Assembly: GCA_030146875.1 (NCBI GenBank)
Contig: JASLAX010000073.1
Coordinates: 1 to 12,625, forward strand
DNA length: 12,625 nucleotides
Direction of reading: 5' to 3'
Origin: Longimicrobiaceae bacterium
GTDB lineage: Bacteria; Gemmatimonadota; Gemmatimonadetes; Longimicrobiales; Longimicrobiaceae
Shown: piece after piece, positions 12,504 to 12,625 of the stretch
Layout: every line of letters begins with the position of its first letter
Numbering within the stretch: the stretch's first letter is position 1
Notes under the pieces: generated by a model
Told to the model about the DNA's origin: nothing
Seen by the model: only the letters and a program-made list of their open reading frames with translations
Database searches by the model: none
Translations under genes and position numbers: made by a program

Positions 12504-12625
12504 TTGCAGCGTGCCTGGGAAGGCACCCTTGATCTTCAGGATGAAGTAGGCGTCGTCGCGGAAGCCGTACGCCTGGCGCTTGATGACCTTGATCTTGTTA
12601 TTGATCCCTTCCAGGCGGCCGGTGT
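12489..12625 (-). CDS. ISL3-family transposase, C-terminal fragment (runs off the window)
   Basis: The last 44 residues of a transposase are read on the - strand from the window edge to a TGA at 12491-12489. The segment GRLEGINNKIKVIKRQAYGF, then RDDAYFILKIKGAFPG, is the conserved C-terminal block of ISL3-type DDE transposases, where the glutamate of LEGINNKIK is expected to be the last catalytic acidic residue. The protein closes with NPR. It is incomplete only because the window ends; whether the whole element is intact cannot be seen. Its insertion separates the DUF262 remnant from its missing 5' part. This frame is different from the DUF262 frame, with which it overlaps for the bases inside the element. 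Confidence 0.85.
   Translation of the reverse strand, partial: TGRLEGINNKIKVIKRQAYGFRDDAYFILKIKGAFPGTLQPNPR

Overview
The window is very GC-rich (except its right end) and is packed with short-spaced genes. No rRNA, tRNA or phage marker fixes the taxonomy. The gene set and coding style resemble a Gemmatimonadota (Longimicrobium-like) chromosome; this is an impression, not a proof.

Left part, + strand (1-2012): an aldo/keto reductase, then a two-gene accessory module. The module is a DUF4160 protein followed 10 nt later by a DUF2442 protein whose C-terminus carries a HicB-like antitoxin domain, so it looks like an unusual toxin-antitoxin-type pair. A hairpin between converging genes closes this block.

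Histidine block, - strand (6174 down to 2048): hisC, hisB, hisH, a DapF-type protein, hisF. hisC/hisB and hisB/hisH overlap by 1 and 4 nt and dapF/hisF by 10 nt, but 122 nt separate hisH from dapF. HisH and HisF form IGP synthase, HisB follows it in the pathway and HisC follows HisB. The slot between hisH and hisF, where hisA is common in other bacteria, holds the DapF-fold protein. That protein has serine at both positions of the catalytic cysteine pair (Ser75 and Ser227). This is the most surprising observation in the window.

purA block, - strand: adenylosuccinate synthetase, with a well-formed promoter (perfect TTGACA, 17-nt spacer), a 10-bp inverted repeat overlapping its -35 box, and an intrinsic terminator between promoter and start codon, i.e. 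a candidate attenuator. The 509-bp gap upstream of purA also holds two REP-like palindromes and a 4 x 10 bp tandem repeat; a third REP-like copy lies downstream of purA.

Right part, - strand (11587 down to 8250): a tight four-gene run of mgtC/sapB-family membrane protein, D-2-hydroxyacid dehydrogenase, pilT (type IV pilus retraction ATPase) and a DUF456 membrane protein, with spacings of -4, 10 and 8 nt.

Right edge (11783-12625): an AT-richer, probably transferred segment with the C-terminal remnant of a DUF262 protein, cut at about 12485 by the end of an ISL3-type insertion sequence whose transposase C-terminus runs off the window.
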